From positions 3,558,406-3,622,405 of the forward strand of contig JBBCBC010000027.1 in NCBI GenBank assembly GCA_037126765.1: a stretch of DNA of 64,000 bases, written 5' to 3'. Below, one piece after another: positions 60,010-64,000 of this stretch. Both the position numbers and the translations under genes were made by a program. Numbering within the stretch: position 1 is the first letter of the stretch; the number at the start of each line of letters is the position of its first letter. The DNA is from Stenogyne calaminthoides. Taxonomy: Eukaryota; Streptophyta; Magnoliopsida; Lamiales; Lamiaceae. The notes under the pieces were generated by a model that ran no database searches, was not told the origin of the DNA, and saw only the letters and a program-made list of their open reading frames with translations.

Positions 60010-61863
60010 TGTGGGGAATTATTTGCCCGGATCTATTCGATGAATATTTAAATACAAATTTAATTCTAACAATTATTACTAGCATGAATTAACCCATATT
60101 AATTCAAATAATAATTTCAACAACAAATCATGCATATAAACAATTCACGAATCCTACGACGATGAATTACTACGAAGTTTACGTGAACTTACCTCTTGGA
60201 ATGGCAATGGTCTTGTATATGAAAACACACCAAAAGTCCTTCCCAAGTATTCCTAGTCGCCCTTCTCGATAATCCGTGGAAGGATACTCGCGAACAATTA
60301 ACAAAAGGAAAAATAAACTTTGTTGCACCACTTTTTGTGGATTTACTAATTTTTCCAAAGACATGGAATCAAGACTTGGGAATGAAAGAATCATCCCTAT
60401 TTATAGATGGGTGATATTTAATTTTTGGGGTAGAAAAACAATGGGGAAATCTTTTCTTGATCTCCAAGAAATCTTGAATATATCTCCTATATTCTTTTTC
60501 TCCATAATTAAAATATTCCCAAAAAATCCCACCTCATCAAGTTATGGAATTTTTCAAAATATTGAGGTTCAAGATTCCAAGATTTCGATCTTCTTGAATT
60601 TATGAGATATTCTTGTATTTCAAGAAATACATATCTTCCATAATATCTTTTTTCAAGAAAATCAAGAAAATCTTTCTTGCCCTTTATTCTTCAAAAAAAT
60701 TTTGAAACACACTATATGAATAACCAAGTGGGAGATTTTTGAATTTAATGAGATAATCTTGTATTCCAAGAATACATATCTTCATTCCATAACAAAATTC
60801 AAAGAAAATCTTTTCTCCCTTTTATCCATAAATTTCAAAAATTACAAGAAAAATAGGCAACAAATTTATTTTATTTTTAAACACATTTTTTTAGTTATTG
60901 GACTTTATCTTTGGCTACTTGGGGGCCTTTTAGGAGAATTAAGATCGATCTTCCAATGGATCTTGAATTATCAATATTGAGCCACAATATTATTCAAGCC
61001 CATAAATATTAATTAATCCCACTACATAATTAATATTGACTATCCATCTTAACCCATATTATAGCTTAATATGGCTCCTATTATTATTTCCCGTGTTTAA
61101 GATTATCTAGCCCATTAATTAATTCAAGCCACTTAAATAGCTTTTCATTAATTAATATCTTTTATCCTTGGTAAAGGAACGGTTCAACATTATTATCCAT
61201 ACCGAAAACTAGTTCCACTTGCAAGATTTGGTATGATAAACCTTATGAACCTCCTAAGGGGCATTAGGCTTAACTTGCAAAATGGAACAGCATTGACCCA
61301 TTCTCCTCAGATAAATCTTAGAATCGATGTGACCAATAATATTGCCCAAGATATAGGTATTGAATCTCACCGATTCTCTTCCCATAATAAGTCAAAGCAA
61401 TAGTTACTAACCACACACAATCCTATTTAAGGGACGAAGATTAAGAAACAACTAACCACTGAGGTCTAATTCTTCCTAGTTCAATTCTGAAGAATTTATC
61501 CTCCTGTAGGTCCTCTTCAATGCATCAGTCATGCACTAGTGTAATCTCTTGGTCAAGGCAAACCAATTCGAGCTTTACACTACAACCTTTCACGATGGAT
61601 TGTTCATTTCCATCTAGGTCGTGAATGGTGTACTTTTTAGTTACAAGGAACTGTTAATTTAATCTTTTGTGATCTTGGTATCACTAAATTAACTACAATG
61701 TAACACATACTTATTTATTGAACATTTATGCAGTAAATATATGTAACATTCAATCATATTTAAAGCCACAGTGATAAACAATTTATTTCAAGAATAAGTC
61801 CGAAATTCAAGTTAGTTGATTATACAAAGTAAAAAAACATATTTTCCAAAGATAATCCTAACA
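60010..61863 (-). repeat. Copia 5' LTR
   Basis: Minus strand from TGTTAGGATTATC (61863) to TTCCCCACA (60010), 1,854 bp, nearly the same length as the 3' LTR. TATA-like CTATAAATAGGG is near 60408 (minus strand). The two LTRs differ by scattered substitutions and small indels. Confidence 0.85.
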
Positions 61864-63205
61864 ACACGGACAAAGAATCGGATAAGAGGGATCTAATATG
61901 CCCTTATGCACAAACTCTCTTTGGTAGGGAATCTTATTCAATTGCTTTCCATGTAAATGCTAAACTTTCAAAGGATAGCTTTCCACCAAATTTTTGCTCA
62001 GGAAAAACGAACTCTTCGGGGGACGCTCGCTTAAAGTAATGATTATGTACATCTCGTTAGTTTTTGAATAGTTATTCGAGGACCCAATCCACCTCCACTA
62101 ATCTTTAGCATATGGTCGAGGTGTAATCCGCAAAATGAGAAACCATAGATCCAAGAACTCAAGCAATTCATCAAAATTAAAAAATCTTTCCCACTTGAAG
62201 AACCAATAATTCGACCAGAGAAGAACTCACACACACACGCACTCTTTTTGTGACGACAGACTAAAAATGACAGTGGAAACCGACTTTTTAAACAAAATCA
62301 ACCCTACCTGCCGGATCATGCCAAAATCTAAACACTCGCCATCTCCCAATGATAAAGAAATGTTGGTCCTAAATAACCTCCCCTTTGATCCCACCATAAC
62401 TCATGCAAATCTTTTTCCACCATAAAGACAACCCCTTGTAACCCGACTCATTCAACGGGGACTAGAAACTAAAAGACCTATACTTAGATCTGCATTTATA
62501 CTCACCCAAAGAGACTTTCCCACACCCACCTCCACAACCACTTACACAACAATGCGGATTAAAGTTCTTTATTTCCCTAACACCAAGACCTCATAGAAAC
62601 TTCTAGACACACTAACTTCCATTTAACCCACACAATTTTCCGAACTGATTCTTTTTCCACCCCCCTCCAAGAAAAATTCTTTGTAATTAGTGTGATGGTT
62701 TTGATAACACTTAAAGGCTTTAAAAAAGAGAGATAATAGATAGGAAGTGCTTTAGAGTATCGAGTTTAGCAATGCGATTCTTCCCTCCCAAAGATAGATT
62801 CCAATTTTCCCACCCAAGTAGCTTCCGACAAAACCGAGACACAAGAGGTTTCCAAACTTATTTTTGAAATTGGCCCAATTCCAGAATCTTGGTAGTCGAA
62901 GGGATCTACCAACCTTACATCCAAGGGCATAGTCGTCCAACAATCGGTTTACAAGTTTGTTCCATGGAGGGAGCTCTTATGGAAATTTACTTCGCATCAG
63001 AAGAACTTCAAATAGTCGAAAAATTCCTTTCAAAGCTTTAAAGATTACCAACAGATGCTTTTCCATAAGAACTCGGCCATCCTCAAGAAATTGCAGTAAA
63101 TGACTCACCAAGATTTTGTCGAGTCCAATCTTCAAGACCCTCAAAAATCCGAGTCGACTCAAGATTTTTCACGAGGCAGTTGCATCATCCGCAATTACTA
63201 TCAGA
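61864..63205 (-). mobile_element. LINE reverse-transcriptase part, right of the copia insertion
   Basis: The minus strand from 63205 reads LIVIADDATAS, equivalent to the catalytic FADD box of LINE RT. It is followed by LGCKVGRSLRLPRF near 62925, and then by WEGRIALLNSIL near 62790-62755, equivalent to the S-L-G-G-R-x-x-L-I-N-S-V-L block. It continues to the copia junction at 61864 and resumes at 52654. The upstream palm domain would lie beyond the LTR at 63206. Confidence 0.8.
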
Positions 63206-64000
63206 TGTTGGGGTTATAATCAAAAGTATGCTTTTTACTTTGTATAACCAAATCAAGTTTTTATTTATTTATCAAATAAATTATTTAATCAATGCTTGCA
63301 TTAAATATGAATGAAAATGTTATATATGTTTATCAAAACCCGCTTAATAAGACAAGATGTATTATTAGAAGTTAATTTGGTGATACCCTATCACGAAGAT
63401 CAAATTAATAAATTTCTCAATTAAGTACAAATTCACAACCCAGATGAAATGAACTAACCATCATGAACGGGTGAAGTGCGAGACCAGGGATTGGGTTTTG
63501 ACCATGGATCACACTAACAAGATGAAGCGCTACTAACGAGGACCTACAGGAGGACAAATTCTTCGCATCAATATACAAGAATTAGACCTCGCTGGTGCGT
63601 TGTTTCTTAATCTCCGGCCCCTTAAATAGGATCGTGAAATTAATAACTATTGCCTTGACTTATGATGGGGAAGAGAGTCAATGCGATTCGACACCTTATA
63701 TCTTGTGCAATATTATTAATTACACGACGATTGTTGACATTTAATACGGAGAGAATCTCACGTGAAGTATGTCTTTGCTTGATTTGTCCCTCGCGGGCTC
63801 ATATCCTTTTTATCATGTCAAATCTTGCAAGTGGAAATTTATTTCCGCATGGATAATAATGTTGAATTGTCTTTACCCAATGACAAAAGATATTAATTAA
63901 TATAAAGTTTGTTCAAGGGCTTAATTAATTAATGGACTAAGATAATCTTAAACGCGGAAAATAATGACCGAGACATGTTATATGTGAAATCGTGAATACG
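63206..64000 (+). repeat. Copia LTR, 5' part, running off the window
   Basis: Begins TGTTGGGGTTATAATC at 63206 and matches the first 800 bp of the other LTRs of the family, in the plus orientation. It interrupts the LINE directly beside the RT ADD codons; the adjacent 5 bp, TCAGA (63201-63205), are the presumed target duplication, whose partner is outside the window. Confidence 0.85.

Larger units (their letters stand above)
52655..61863 (-). mobile_element. Full-structure Ty1/copia retrotransposon nested in a LINE, 9.2 kb
   Basis: Two LTRs (52655-54498 and 60010-61863) flank an interior that holds, in minus-strand order, a primer site, leader, gag, protease, integrase, RT and RNase H, then a purine-rich tract. 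This gag-PR-INT-RT-RH order defines Ty1/copia. Flanking ACATG (52650-52654) and ACACG (61864-61868) are a 5-bp duplication with one change; the empty site in copy 1 reads ACATG. The coding region has many stops and frame changes, so it is not autonomous. Same family as the LTRs at 11170, 36095, 48623 and 63206. Confidence 0.9.

Noticed and set aside
1..64000. tRNA, rRNA or organelle-derived segments
   Set aside because: I scanned for tRNA-like T-loop/anticodon patterns and for plastid or mitochondrial genes and saw none; the only tRNA-related match is the retrotransposon primer site.

Overview
This is a repeat-rich, AT-rich stretch of a plant nuclear genome, almost certainly a eudicot. The evidence is one multi-intron cellulose synthase gene with GT-AG introns, surrounded by plant transposable-element families: Ty3/gypsy Tat lineage, Ty1/copia, LINE, CACTA, hAT-like and Tourist-like elements. 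I see no bacterial, organellar, rRNA, tRNA or CRISPR signal.

Layout. 1-5.3 kb: decayed gag-pol of a Tat-lineage Ty3/gypsy element (+), followed to about 11 kb by noncoding repeat sequence that includes possible antisense reading-frame remnants at 7.4-8.7 kb. 11.2-14.8 kb: a truncated Ty1/copia element (LTR, GC-rich leader, gag). 14.8-24 kb: intergenic DNA with small elements, including a 508-bp hAT-like element with a perfect 8-bp target duplication (16590-17097), a 5'-truncated LINE (19.77-21.06 kb, -) and several hairpin repeats. 24.1-31.9 kb: the only host gene, a CesA6-clade cellulose synthase with 14 exons (25121-31751, +). It has complete splice sites, but several exon frameshifts and one in-frame stop, so it is either a young pseudogene or an indel-prone assembly. 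32.4 kb to the end: a direct tandem duplication (copy 1 about 32438-44956, copy 2 from about 44957), each copy then altered by different insertions.

The duplication lets the insertions be ordered. Present in both copies, hence older: a LINE 3' end, a 450-bp TIR element, a Tourist-like element, and an internally deleted copia element nested in it with 5-bp TACCA duplications. Only in copy 1: a 5.3-kb CACTA element carrying a Ulp1-like cysteine protease domain. Only in copy 2: a 489-bp foldback element with telomere-like repeats in its loop, and a 9.2-kb copia element with two LTRs inserted into the LINE. For the foldback and copia insertions copy 1 gives a clean empty site; for the CACTA insertion copy 2 gives a probable one. 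A further LTR of the same copia family starts at 63206, inside the same LINE, and runs off the window.

The mobile elements have no functional link to the cellulose synthase beyond two MITE-like insertions in its introns. All coding remnants of the elements are broken by stops and frameshifts. Coordinates of decayed elements are approximate unless target duplications are given.
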